A DNA stretch of 64,000 nt from Colius striatus (Eukaryota; Chordata; Aves; Coliiformes; Coliidae): positions 11,134,001 through 11,198,000 of the forward strand of contig NC_084774.1 of assembly GCF_028858725.1 (NCBI RefSeq). Direction: 5' to 3'. Numbering within the stretch: the first letter of the stretch is position 1; every line of letters begins with the position of its first letter. The position numbers and the translations under genes are program-made. The notes under the pieces are model-generated. The model was not told the origin of the DNA. It ran no database searches and saw only the letters and a program-made list of their open reading frames with translations. This document shows, piece by piece, positions 50,631 to 60,151 of the stretch.

Positions 50631-51033
50631 CCTCTGAGAACACTGACTCTTGCCTACAGATCCAGGGACCAAGACAGGACAGAATGCAATGCTGGGGGAG
50701 TGTACTGCAACCGGCTTGGGTCAAAGGTCATCAAATAAGGTAAAGCTATAACACACAAAGGTCAAGCAGTCAGGGTCAAAGATAAAAGCTACCACCTTCC
50801 CCACAGCCCATCACCTGTGTGAGCAGTAGTAGCTCTTCCTCAGCCTGGGCAGAGGATCAGGACACCCTGCTCTCAACTGCTAGAGAACAAACCCTGAGAG
50901 CACTGTCCACACAGCGACAGGGTAAGGGAGCTGCATCTTTCTTTTATTTGGAATACATAAGCCCAGGAGTTCCAGAGCAAACAACTGAAAGTGGTTACAG
51001 TACAAAAACAGATCAATGTGGGACCACTGCACT

Positions 51034-51039
51034 TTTATT
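51034..51039 (-). terminator. MTG2: MTG2 candidate polyadenylation signal
   Basis: AATAAA on the minus strand (TTTATT on the plus strand), about 380 bp past the MTG2 stop codon. A second copy is at 50943-50948. Either would give a 3' UTR of roughly 0.4-0.5 kb. Confidence 0.55.
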
Positions 51040-51416
51040 TTAGAATTTCTGATGAGGAAAATTGAGTTCACTCCACTGCAAGCCAGCATCTCCTGCAGAT
51101 CCTGAACTTCAGTCATTTCCATGAGGTAGTATTCTCTTCAGTCCATAATTAACTGACAAACAAGATCCAGGTTTCCAATTTAACAGCAATCACAACCACA
51201 ACTTTCCAATGTTGTTGTAGAACACCTGAGACCCCTCAAAAGGTGAGCAAATAAACAAAAAGACTTTTCCAATGTAGCAGTCCAGAACAAATCCACATGC
51301 TGTGCCTCTTGTGTTTAAAAAACCATCCCAACCATACAAACCTCAAACCCACACAGATGCAATCTAATCAAATTCTGTTTCCCTCCTTCCAGCACAGCTC
51401 ACAGCAGCTCTGGTTC

Positions 51417-51811
51417 CTACCACTTGACAGGCCTTTGGCCCCGTGACTGTTCTTTCTTCACGTGGCTGTCATACATTTCTCTCAAGTGCAAAAACAGTTC
51501 CTCGAGGTTGTCTCCTGTCAATGCAGACAACGCAATGACCTGCTCATCTACCTGTTCTGTCAGGAGTGGCAGATTGATCCTGGACTGAGGGAGGTCAATC
51601 TTATTCCCAATGACAACAGAGGGCCTCTCAGACAATCCTTTCTTATATTGCTCCAGTTCATATTTTAAGTCTTGCAGCTGAGTCCATGGCTGAGACACAG
51701 AGAGATCCACCACATACAAGAGGAAGCAGCAGCGTTCAATGTGCCTTAGGAAGGCCATCCCGAGGCCCCTGTTTTGATGAGCACCCTTTATTAGGCCAGG
51801 AATATCAGCAA
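51417..51811 (-). CDS. MTG2: MTG2 coding exon 6 (rest of G domain, stop)
   Basis: The acceptor TTGTTGCAG is followed by TTGCTGAT, completing Val287 and reading [17 protein letters not shown], then [25 protein letters not shown] and ALSALTG. It ends RGQRPVKW and TAG (51417-51419). The C-terminal tail is close to human GRQPLRW. A different frame stays open into the intron, but the splice acceptor and the family alignment fix the boundary. Confidence 0.96.
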
Positions 51812-54800
51812 CTGCAACAACAGGAATTCCACAGTGAATCCAACATATCCAGGAACAAAATAAAACCCCAACAAGCTCAGTCTTTTACTGGCCAGCACCA
51901 GGTCTTTGAGAATTCCTTCATGTGATGCTTGGCTGCTATTATCCCTTAAGACCCCTCCATTGAGACTATTCCAGTGGAGCCAGAACACTGACATTAAGGA
52001 CACTTAACTAAGCAATGTGAAATGGACAGACTGTAATGTCTTTAGAACTAGCAGGAATTTTACAGAACTGCTAATCTTACTTCGGCAGCATTTCAGAGAA
52101 TCACCCAGGTGACTCAGATTGCTATCAAGGAACATGCAACCTACTACAACTCTTACCTGACACTTGTTCATAGTCTTGATACTGGACAATGCCAACATGG
52201 GGGTTCAGGGTTGTGAAGGGGTAGGCAGCCACTGCTGGCCTTGCACGGGAGATGGCTCTCAGAAGGGATGATTTGCCAGCATTGGGAAAGCCCACCTGGA
52301 ATGCAAACAGTCACTGAAGCCACAGTTCTAGGTTAATTCCAGTAAAAAAAAAAACAAAACACCTGTAAGCTTTTGCAGATGTGACAAGGTTCTTCCAGCA
52401 TGAACACCGCATCAATTTTGCATATTTCTTTTGCATCCTGGTTTCCCTTTTTTGTTTCTCTTAAACCCTGTTTTAATTTTACGTGTATTTGCTCATAAAC
52501 ATCAAACAGATCAAACACAGAAGAGTCTCTTCCACTTCTTTTGGTGCCATCTTAAGTATTTACTTTGTTCAGAGACAAAAAGGTATATACCACACCATCT
52601 CTTTTACCCTGAGATAATGTTAGGACACTTTGCCCTTCACTTTCAATTTTATCATTGTTCTCTAACTCTGATTTATTAATTTCCAAAAGAATTCAGAATT
52701 GGCTTTGTCCCTGATTCAATAACATAGTTTGGCCTACAAGTAACCAGAATGCCTACAACCTTCCAATTTTCATAGTCTTGACGTCAAAGAATTAAACTGA
52801 AACTTGGCTTTCTGGAGAGAAGGCAAGAATTTAAACAAAAATATCCCAGAAATGAAATTACTCTTAGCCGACATATTTGGCTGACATACATAGACAGTCA
52901 ATAATTCCCAAAGATAAAAGTAGATCAGTTCTTAAATTCTCCTACTTGCTGATGTCAGACACTCTGAACTCTCGTCAGAGGAAGCAGCAAAGTACAGAAA
53001 TGACTCATCTCAGATTTCCAAATTAGTGCCAAAAATGTGAGAAGTGGACCAGAATGTCCAGCTGGTCAGAGAATTAAGTGTATTGATCCAGCAATGCCAA
53101 CTCTTTTCTTAGTCTCTAAATAAATTCACAAAATTCTGCCAGACCAGACAGTTGTTATGCAGTTGTTGAGCAAGAATCCTTTGCAGCAAAGCATTAATTT
53201 TAACAGCTTTAGCAGCAGGTGTTAAAACACTTCCATACTTAAACAGTAAAACAGCTTAAGGCCTAAACTGATTGAGCATTCATGTCTGAACACTATTTGC
53301 ATTTCAGAGGATGCTAAACCTGCAGCTAAGGAAGTTGAATGCTTAATGTCTGTAAAGAGAGAAATATGGGGATGAAATGGATTTGAACTTTAACAATTTC
53401 CTTTTTTGAAAACAATGGGGAAACAGAAACTAATTTAGAAGAACTCTCCACACTGTCCTGTTCACCTGCAGAACTGGCCGACAAAGCCTGCTTGTACATC
53501 ATCAGTGGGTCTGTTAATCACTGATGAAACTTGCACATTGCTTTTCTATATATAGTGTTGATTTTAGAAAAAGTAAGATGACATCAAGTAGCAAGAGAAT
53601 GACAACCCTGTAAATCACTTTGGACACCCTTCTACCAAGACACAGCAAGAAAGCATCAAGCTGCATCTCTAAACAAGCAAGCCAAAAGGCTAACAAAAAC
53701 GTTATCCAGGATTATTTCTTCAGTCAGTCAAGTGTCATCTTGTAACAATAAGGAAGCTGAAGGAACACTGCCAACACTCACCAATCCTGCATGAGCTGTT
53801 GTCTTGAGTTCCAAATGGAGGACTCTCTCCTGACCTGGCTCTCCTGGAGTAAACAAGGTTGGAGCTCGGTTTTCATTGGAAAGAAAGAAGCGATTACCTT
53901 TCCCTCCAGCTCCACCATAAGCTGCAACATACTCCTGACCATGTTGAGTGAGGTCAGCCACAACTTTCCCCTCCTCCATAACCAATGTACCTACAGGGAC
54001 CTTAAAGAGAGATGCAGGTATTACACTGAAGCTCAAAGTCTGCAGCAGAGCTGTCTCCAGCAGATCCTTTACCAGCCAGTTTCAGACTTGCTGAAAATCA
54101 TTCCTCCATATTCTCAAGCTGGGAAATCCAAAACCAGAAGTGTACTTCATGAGGCTCATTTTCTGTACCCAATCAGCACTGTCAGGCATTTACATTTCAT
54201 GTTAACAGTACTATAACCCTCTTCTTTGAGGCAAAGAAGCCCAAGGATTGTGGTGAGCAAAGAAACATAGTGTAGGTATGCCCTGAAACACACACGTTGA
54301 AGATAAAAAAAGAGTTTGAAAGAAGAAAGTTTGCTCCTGTTTCAGAAGCTGTGTGTTGCCATTTGTCTAGACATACAACCCCTGCAAGTAAAGCAAATCT
54401 CAACTGTATTTGTTTTGGCCAGATGTACTTTCCAAAGAAGACTGATTTTTATAAACAATTTAAAGCAGCTTGATCTGCCTGTGTGTCAACCAGCCCTGCC
54501 TCAGCAGAGACAAGACACAGGGCTCCCTGAAAAAACACACGTTGAGATTTTCTCACAATAAGGTCATCCAGCTTGCAAATCAGCAATGTTAATACAAACC
54601 CAGCCCACTAACATGCAGCCTTCATTTACTCACTTTAACATACATGTAGGCACCATTAGCTCCATAACAGTTTTTGCTTCCTCCTCTCTCACCATGAAAC
54701 CCCTGATAGAAGGGGAGGACTGCAGAAAGGGATTTCATTTGCCGGTCAGCTGTAAAGCAAAACACACGTATTTTAAACACACTGTTTTAGTAGAACAGGC

Positions 54801-57058
54801 ACAGAGGAGCAACCTTTTCATTGTTCTTCCCCTTTCTGTATACTGCATGAATGCATATCCTATTTACTGTCTCAACAACAACGTATCAGGGGAGACTAAT
54901 GTTAATGTAAGCTATGGTAAAGTTTAACTGCTTCTAGTTATCTGCTTAGGTTGATTAACTATGCACTTAATAAAGTGGTCATTCCAAAAATCAACCATTG
55001 CAAAATACTTTGGAACATTCATTTGCTAGATTAGCAGATTTTGCAGCAGAATAGTGGTGCAAGCAGCTCTATCCATCTTAAAGCGTAAAATTTGATCAGA
55101 TCCCAGCCTGATCACAACACAGTCACGCACCAGACACCAAAATGTCTTGATTTTCAAAATGTTTTGCAAGGCTGTCAGTGTCATCGATGTCCCTACTACC
55201 ACAGCTCATGACAAAGCTTAAAAAACAAAGACATCTGATGCAGAAATAACAGTTTTAACATTTTTGACAGTTAATACAAGCAGTATGTTCTTGGTCTGGT
55301 TTTTTTTTTTGAGCAGGTGGATGGTGGTGTTAAGCAATAAAACAACACACACACAAAAAAGACTTAGTTTTACCTTTCAAAATGACATGACCCCCATCAC
55401 CTCCATTTCCACCATCAGGACCTCCAAATATTTTTCTGGGTTCACTATAAAAGGAATGACCTCCTCCTCCTCCATGTCCTCCAACAACACGCACTTTCCG
55501 GTGATCCACGAAGTAGCGTGTCTGTAACAAGGATGGAGTTTGTACCCATTAAGTGCAGTTTATCAGAGTCTTCTTCCAACAAGTTGACTGTTTTGCAAAA
55601 CTCAGTAATATTCAGACCTGCTACTTTTTGTCAGGATGAGTTTTATCTGACAATAAAAACAAACAGTTAAATATCAGAACTTTGCTGCCATTCCCAGCTC
55701 AACTAAATAGAGTAGAATAAGATTAAAGAAAAATAGATCGCTTTTTCATTTAAGAATCTCTTTAAAACGTACATGCCTGAAGCTGTATTGATAAAACCTA
55801 ATGCTGCAGCTCAAATAAAGTGCAAAATTCACGTTAATGGAGCTATTGACAGAAGTATCCTTTTAATAGTTATATAATGCTGATAGGTAGCTCAAGGCAG
55901 CTACCACACTCTTAAACCAAAATCCCTCAGTAACTGTGTTCCTACTCAGGAAAACAAACATTTTAAGGAATTGTACACATCGACTTTTTACTTCTTTAAA
56001 TCAAACTGGAATTTACCTACCTCTAGGAACTGGGATTAAGAGAGAAGTACATTCATATAGGCAGGGAAAACTGTCTATGTCTCAGGATGAAAGGAGAAAG
56101 CATGATCTTGACTGTGCTAATATTCAAGTTCTGTCCATTACTAAGGAACTTCATAATGAGAATGAGTAATAAGGGTCACTTTAATTAAACAGTATGTGAG
56201 GGAGAGAGTCTTAATAGTATTATGATACAAAGATAACCAACTGAAAAAAACCCTCCTTGATAATTAAAGTTCTACTATGACCAGTGATTTCTTAAAAAGC
56301 CTCTTTTAGAAAAGGATCTGGCACCACCACACGGCGAGACGGGAAACTATTGCTTTGACTGGGAAGTGATCATTAGAAATTAGGATTTTTTTCCACCGAC
56401 GTCGAATTAGAGAAAGAACACAAAGAAAAAAATTTCGGACCCTGCATCCTCTTGGACACAAGATGCTGTATGTTTGGCAGATGACTGCTATCTAAGACTT
56501 TAAAAACACTGAGATAAACCCCAGTGTTACAGCTTTAAAGCTATGCAAGGCTTTTTGCTTTCAGCCCAAGAGGTGCTGAAGGCACTTCCCGCTGCCACAA
56601 CCCCTCTGAACGCTGACAGTGTCACATGCCAGACTCAGTTCCTCACTATTCATCAAATTTATCAGATTTTAGAAAAATACTTCCTCACATCAAAAGCACG
56701 TATTTGATCACTGTGAGAAGGGTAACGGGAATAAGCTGTTTTCTGGCAGGTGCCTGGGAAGGTGACCGCCCTGCAAGGTAACGGTATCGCACGCTAACAG
56801 CTGATTTACTTCAGGACTTACTAGTTTCCTTTCCGAAATGATTCTTTTTTGCCTCAGCCGCCTGTTTGAACACCTCACGCAGGTGGTGGAGAAAGACGGC
56901 TGCCTGCCCCTCCCCGGCAGCGGCACCGGGCTCAGGAGGGAGAGGGCCGGCCTCCACGGGGACCGGCCGCCCAGCACGGCCCAGCACCACGGCAGCATGG
57001 CACTGGGAACCACCGGGACGACCCTGCCAGCCAGCCCGGCCCAGCACCGCGGCAACAT
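51417..57058 (-). CDS. MTG2: Mitochondrial ribosome-associated GTPase 2 (Obg family), complete coding region (six exons joined)
   Basis: This is an Obg/CgtA-type GTPase (also GTPBP5/ObgH1) that acts in the mitochondrial matrix in late assembly of the large mitoribosomal subunit. Exons 57058-56822, 55521-55374, 54749-54634, 54000-53782, 52295-52157 and 51811-51417 join in frame to 417 residues; human MTG2 has 406. Residues 1 to about 75 form an Arg-rich presequence. The glycine-rich Obg fold spans about 89-235 ([35 protein letters not shown]). The G domain has the P-loop GFPNAGKSS (242-250), TTLNP switch I (268-272), DIPG (289-292), NKID (356-359) and SAL (382-384). All catalytic motifs are intact. 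The start at 57058 has a good Kozak context (GCCGCCATG). Confidence 0.95.
52157..52295 (-). CDS. MTG2: MTG2 coding exon 5 (P-loop and switch I)
   Basis: The acceptor is GCATTCCAG. It encodes residues 241-286 plus one base: [35 protein letters not shown] and [11 protein letters not shown], then donor GTAAGA. It contains the P-loop Lys248-Ser249 and the TT of switch I. The split Val codon joins exactly to ADIPG of the last exon. Confidence 0.95.
53782..54000 (-). CDS. MTG2: MTG2 coding exon 4 (end of Obg fold)
   Basis: The acceptor is CTCTTTAAG. It encodes residues 168-240: [52 protein letters not shown] and TTAHAGL, then donor GTGAGT. GKGN and the P-G-x-P-G-x-E/Q turn are conserved Obg elements that lead into the G domain. 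Confidence 0.95.
54634..54749 (-). CDS. MTG2: MTG2 coding exon 3 (Obg fold)
   Basis: The acceptor is GCTTTACAG. The exon completes Ala129 and reads [32 protein letters not shown] and AYMYVK, then donor GTGAGT, phase 0. It aligns with human DQQVKSLSSVLSRYQGF and GEDGGSKNCFG. The G(S)KNC motif is typical of Obg proteins. Confidence 0.93.
55374..55521 (-). CDS. MTG2: MTG2 coding exon 2 (start of Obg fold)
   Basis: The acceptor is TTGTTACAG. It encodes residues 80-128 plus one base: [15 protein letters not shown], the glycine-rich runs and GGHVILK, then donor GTAAAA. The Gly-rich loops are the signature of the Obg N-terminal domain, which binds the ribosome. Confidence 0.95.
56822..57058 (-). 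CDS. MTG2: MTG2 coding exon 1 (mitochondrial presequence)
   Basis: It encodes residues 1-79, beginning [15 protein letters not shown] and ending IISERKL before donor GTAAGT, phase 0. The join to TRYFVDHRK parallels human SEKKLKRYFVDYRR. The presequence is rich in Arg and poor in acids, as expected for matrix import. Residues 1-12 and 21-32 are two copies of one motif ([12 protein letters not shown] and [12 protein letters not shown]), caused by a 60-bp tandem duplication. Met21 is therefore a possible alternative start. Confidence 0.88.
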
Positions 57059-57760
57059 GGCGGCGGCGGCTGCCCGGCCGGCTCGGCTGAGGCGCAGCCG
57101 CCGTCCGCCCGCCCCGCCCCGAGCCGCCCCCGGCCGGCCGCGCCGCCCTGCGGTGGAGAAAGCGCGGGAAGGTTGGTTCCGCGGCTCCTAGTAGCGTCTC
57201 TCCCGCCTTTCCCCTCAGCCGCCGCTGCCCCTCACGCACCGTCCCCTCACGCACCGTCCCCTCACGCACCGTCCCCTCACGCACCGTCCCCTCACGCACC
57301 GTCCCCTCACGCACCGGCCCCTCACGCACCGGCCCCTCACGCACCGGCCCGTCTTGCCTCACAGCGGGCGCCTCAGGGAGCGCGTCGAGTCAGGGCACCG
57401 ACATCTGCCCAAGGGCCCGTGGGACTTGTGTCCCAGCCTAGAATCTCGTGCGCAGCTCGCTCCCGGGAGGGTTACGTTCTCGTGTGAAAGCGCGGTCCTG
57501 CGCATCCTGGGGCTGAGCGGTGCGAGTAGGCCGGGAGGCCCGGCGTCGGCGTCCCTTCGCCTCAGAGGCGCGCCCGCTGTCCCGCCCGCTTCGGTATGAA
57601 CGGCGCTAGAAGTCGCTGTCCCCGCGCAGAGCCTGAGGAGGGCCGCGGTGCGGGAATCCCGCGTGTGCCGGTGACTGTCTCGGGCCCTCAGGAGCCCTCA
57701 GCGCACCCCATGTACCCTGCGCCGCGCGGCCCGCCGGGTGAGCTCTTAGTTACATCACGC
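56860..57760 (-). promoter_or_regulatory. MTG2: CpG island, MTG2 promoter
   Basis: A CpG-dense block covers the first MTG2 exon and about 700 bp upstream. The start codon overlaps GCCGCCATGTTG (57064-57053, minus strand), which fits the YY1 consensus GCCGCCATNTTG; YY1 sites at start codons are common in housekeeping and mitochondrial genes. No TATA box was seen. The 15-bp tandem repeat lies inside the island. Confidence 0.8.
57229..57348. repeat. 15-bp tandem repeat in the MTG2 promoter (about 8 copies)
   Basis: The unit GTCCCCTCACGCACC is repeated with almost no change from 57229 to 57315. It is followed by two copies with GG in place of GT and then a degenerate end. The period of 15 is a multiple of three, so frames across it stay open on both strands (GPVRE/GTVRE on minus, APSPH on plus). 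Neither frame is in phase with the MTG2 start codon. It is probably non-coding promoter minisatellite. Confidence 0.92.
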
Positions 57761-58530
57761 TGAGCGTTCTGTCTTTGCAGATCAAATAATTCCAAAGCTG
57801 GGGTAGGCTATGGTCAGATATGATTAACGAGGGAGTGTATCAGAGGTAGGGGGAAAAGTGCAGCTCAGAAGAATCTCCATCTGTTGTTTGCGCTCACAAA
57901 GTCTGTGTCATAAGAAAAGTACCACCAACCTCATTTTCAGATAACTTTTAACCTAAACGATTTTCAAGCATTCTGTATTACAAAACAGAAAGTGATACAA
58001 TGAATGGAAGGATTCGAAACGCTGGCATCACTTTGTTTCCACAATAATACATAAAAATGGACAACACATTAAATAAACATTTTGTTATTAACAATTAGAA
58101 ATATTAACACCAAAAAATCATGTATAAATTAGGAAATAAATGTACAAACTATTTCCAAAGTGCTCTTTCAAATACATTATATACACAACATTCAAGAAGT
58201 TCTTAATGTAAGACATTTCAGATTGATGTAAGGTTGCTGTCTCATTTTAAGTGTTGTTCATATCCTCTCCAAAGTATTTCAGCACTTTCAAAAACCACAT
58301 AAAAGGCATATTTCCAAGCTGACAATGAGCAATATTGCATTCTTCTGGCTACCTGTAATATGAATATATTGTAAAGAAAACAATCTTCCTTCCTTTCTGT
58401 ACCTTGCTATTTCAGAGTACTTATTTGTATGAAAACACCATCCAGAAAGACAAGAGGAGTGAGGACTAAGAAAATGTCATCAATTTTCTCAGTAATTAAA
58501 ATGATTAATGTAGCATGGGCAGTGCTTGGA
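57350..58530. other. Interval between MTG2 promoter and SS18L1 3' end
   Basis: The left part is CpG island and the right part (from about 57780) is AT-rich and may be distal SS18L1 3' UTR. No coding frame with support was found. The two genes are head-to-tail on the minus strand, so MTG2 transcription starts soon after SS18L1 ends. Confidence 0.5.
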
Positions 58531-58535
58531 CAACA

Positions 58536-60124
58536 TTTAATAGTAAATTCTTTAGTTTTTCCAGTTAAAGGGGAAAAAAAGTAAAAAACTGAGATATTTT
58601 CTTTTCCTTGTGGTCTTATTTTTTCAAAATATAAACTACTAGGACTCGAAATCCCACAAATACACCAGTTCAGACAAAGAAAAGGAGAAAATCCCACAGA
58701 GGGTGTATTTATATTGTACATTTGCAATTAATCTATTAAAAAATGCTGATGGAGTATAGTCATCCCAGCCTTTTGCCTCAGAGAAGTTTGGACATGGTGG
58801 TTTTTTTCAGCACATATATAAGCACTTTAGAAGTGCTCTTTTTTTCCAACACTATAAAGACATGAATAGAAGTGACTTACATTGTTCATACTGGCTTTTA
58901 CATACCACTAGTTTTTATTTCTAAATTCTCCCTCTATAGGTATTCTCTCACTGGTTGACCCCATTAATAGTTCCTCTCTCTATATGCATGACGTGATTCC
59001 ACAATTAAAGCTGAATTCAGTTGCTTATCTGCCATAAAGGTGGATTTTTATTTTCTTCTGAACTATTTCTGTCAAGCTACAAGAGAAAACCAAAAGTGAT
59101 GCTGAGCTGTAAGAACAGTTGACCAACAGATTTGACAACATTTATGGTTATAATGCTTGCTGGAAAATCTGAGCAAGAGCAGGAAGAGTTGGAAGTAAGG
59201 AAGGATGCCAGACACCTGCTTGTGAAATTTGGCATGAAAATGGATATATGTGAGCTATAAAATTTGGAGTAGCATATTTAAGACTGGAATTTTGCCAGAT
59301 GTTTTTCTCAGCTAAGCACAAAATGAAGCAACATTGACATCTCATAGTCTGACACTGCAGATCTCAGAGCTCCCTTCTATTTTTCTGTCCACAATAGAAC
59401 TGCTTTAGTTCACGTGGATATATAAAAGGTGCCTTTAGTGATTAATGTTTTCTTGAATATATAGGTTTTGATCCTCTTTCTGTACCTTTTACAACAGAAA
59501 TGTGGACTTACGCAGATTACTGAGTTACATGTCTTGGGTGGGTAGGTATTGCAGAAGTTCCAGTTAATTTTATTGTATAGCATAGAACCATCTTCACATA
59601 AGGAATGTATCCATCCCTTTATTCTTAAGAAGTGAAGTTAAAAGCCCTGGATTTCAGAGTCTTGGCAGGGAATCTTCCATATATTCAGTAAAAAAAAACC
59701 CAGTAACCTACCCCAGGATACCTCCCTGGACTGAGATATGACTGAACGAGCTTGTGTTGAGCCAGACTGCAGAGTAACCTGGCTGTTTTCCAGAACGGGG
59801 CACAACTGTGATCAAATGATCCTAAAGCTATTTAGAAACATCAAGAATGGGGCAAGGGGTGGGGATGGGGGGTAAATGTAAAACTTCTGCATCGTATCAA
59901 CAGACAGTACTATACACAGCACCAAATATCAAACCATTAAAGCATTGTCTTGTTACCAGTAGTGCACTGCTTCATATCCAGCATGAAATGAACACTGTTC
60001 ACATACAGACGCTGCTTTGTGCTAAGGGGTAACCAACATATTACAATTAATCAAAACTGCCTGTACATCCAGTTCAAAAGATGGAGATCCTATTGAAATG
60101 CATCTGACACAGGATCATATTCCT
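58536..60124 (-). other. SS18L1: SS18L1 3' UTR (extent uncertain) with polyadenylation candidates
   Basis: AT-rich sequence follows the SS18L1 stop codon. On the minus strand AATAAA occurs at 59618-59623, 59047-59052 and 58914-58919, and ATTAAA at 58536-58541. Several isoform ends are possible. No open frame here resembles a protein. Confidence 0.5.
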
Positions 60125-60151
60125 TTATTGCTGGTAATTTCCATATTGTCC
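60125..60151 (-). CDS. SS18L1: SS18L1 terminal coding segment (8 codons and stop)
   Basis: The acceptor TTTTTTATAG is followed by codons for GQYGNYQQ and TAA (60125-60127). These residues are identical to the C-terminus of mammalian SS18L1. The last nine residues of CREST are reported to be needed for CBP binding, and a human ALS-linked nonsense change removes them (from memory). This segment carries eight of those nine. It is too short to be found as an ORF. Confidence 0.93.
   Translation of the reverse strand, partial: GQYGNYQQ

Larger units (their letters stand above)
42115..50940. other. Intergenic region between convergent HRH3 and MTG2; no gene supported
   Basis: HRH3 (+) and MTG2 (-) end towards each other across about 9 kb. 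Open frames of up to 208 codons occur but show no recognisable domain, splice context or similarity. The region contains a downstream AATAAA at 43551-43556, an RFX-like palindrome (43131-43144), CR1 fragments (48496-49117 and 50326-50630) and AT-rich segments with clustered TAAT motifs (about 48240-48310). Confidence 0.6.
51812..56821 (-). other. MTG2: MTG2 introns 1-5; nothing further seen
   Basis: The introns are 1300 bp (55522-56821), 624 bp (54750-55373), 633 bp (54001-54633), 1486 bp (52296-53781) and 345 bp (51812-52156). They are AT-rich with ordinary splice sites. A short poly-T run near 55300 and an AC run near 55345 are the only simple repeats noted. No embedded RNA gene or element was recognised. 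Confidence 0.7.

Noticed and set aside
56811-57362. 183-codon minus-strand frame with GTVREGTVREG-type repeats upstream of MTG2
   Set aside because: It is out of phase with the MTG2 start at 57058, is driven by the 15-bp repeat and has no family similarity; the MTG2 exon 1 frame is the coding one.
57173-57487. Plus-strand frame with APSPHAPSPHAP-type repeats
   Set aside because: It is the other-strand reading of the same 15-bp minisatellite; no domain, splice or conservation support.
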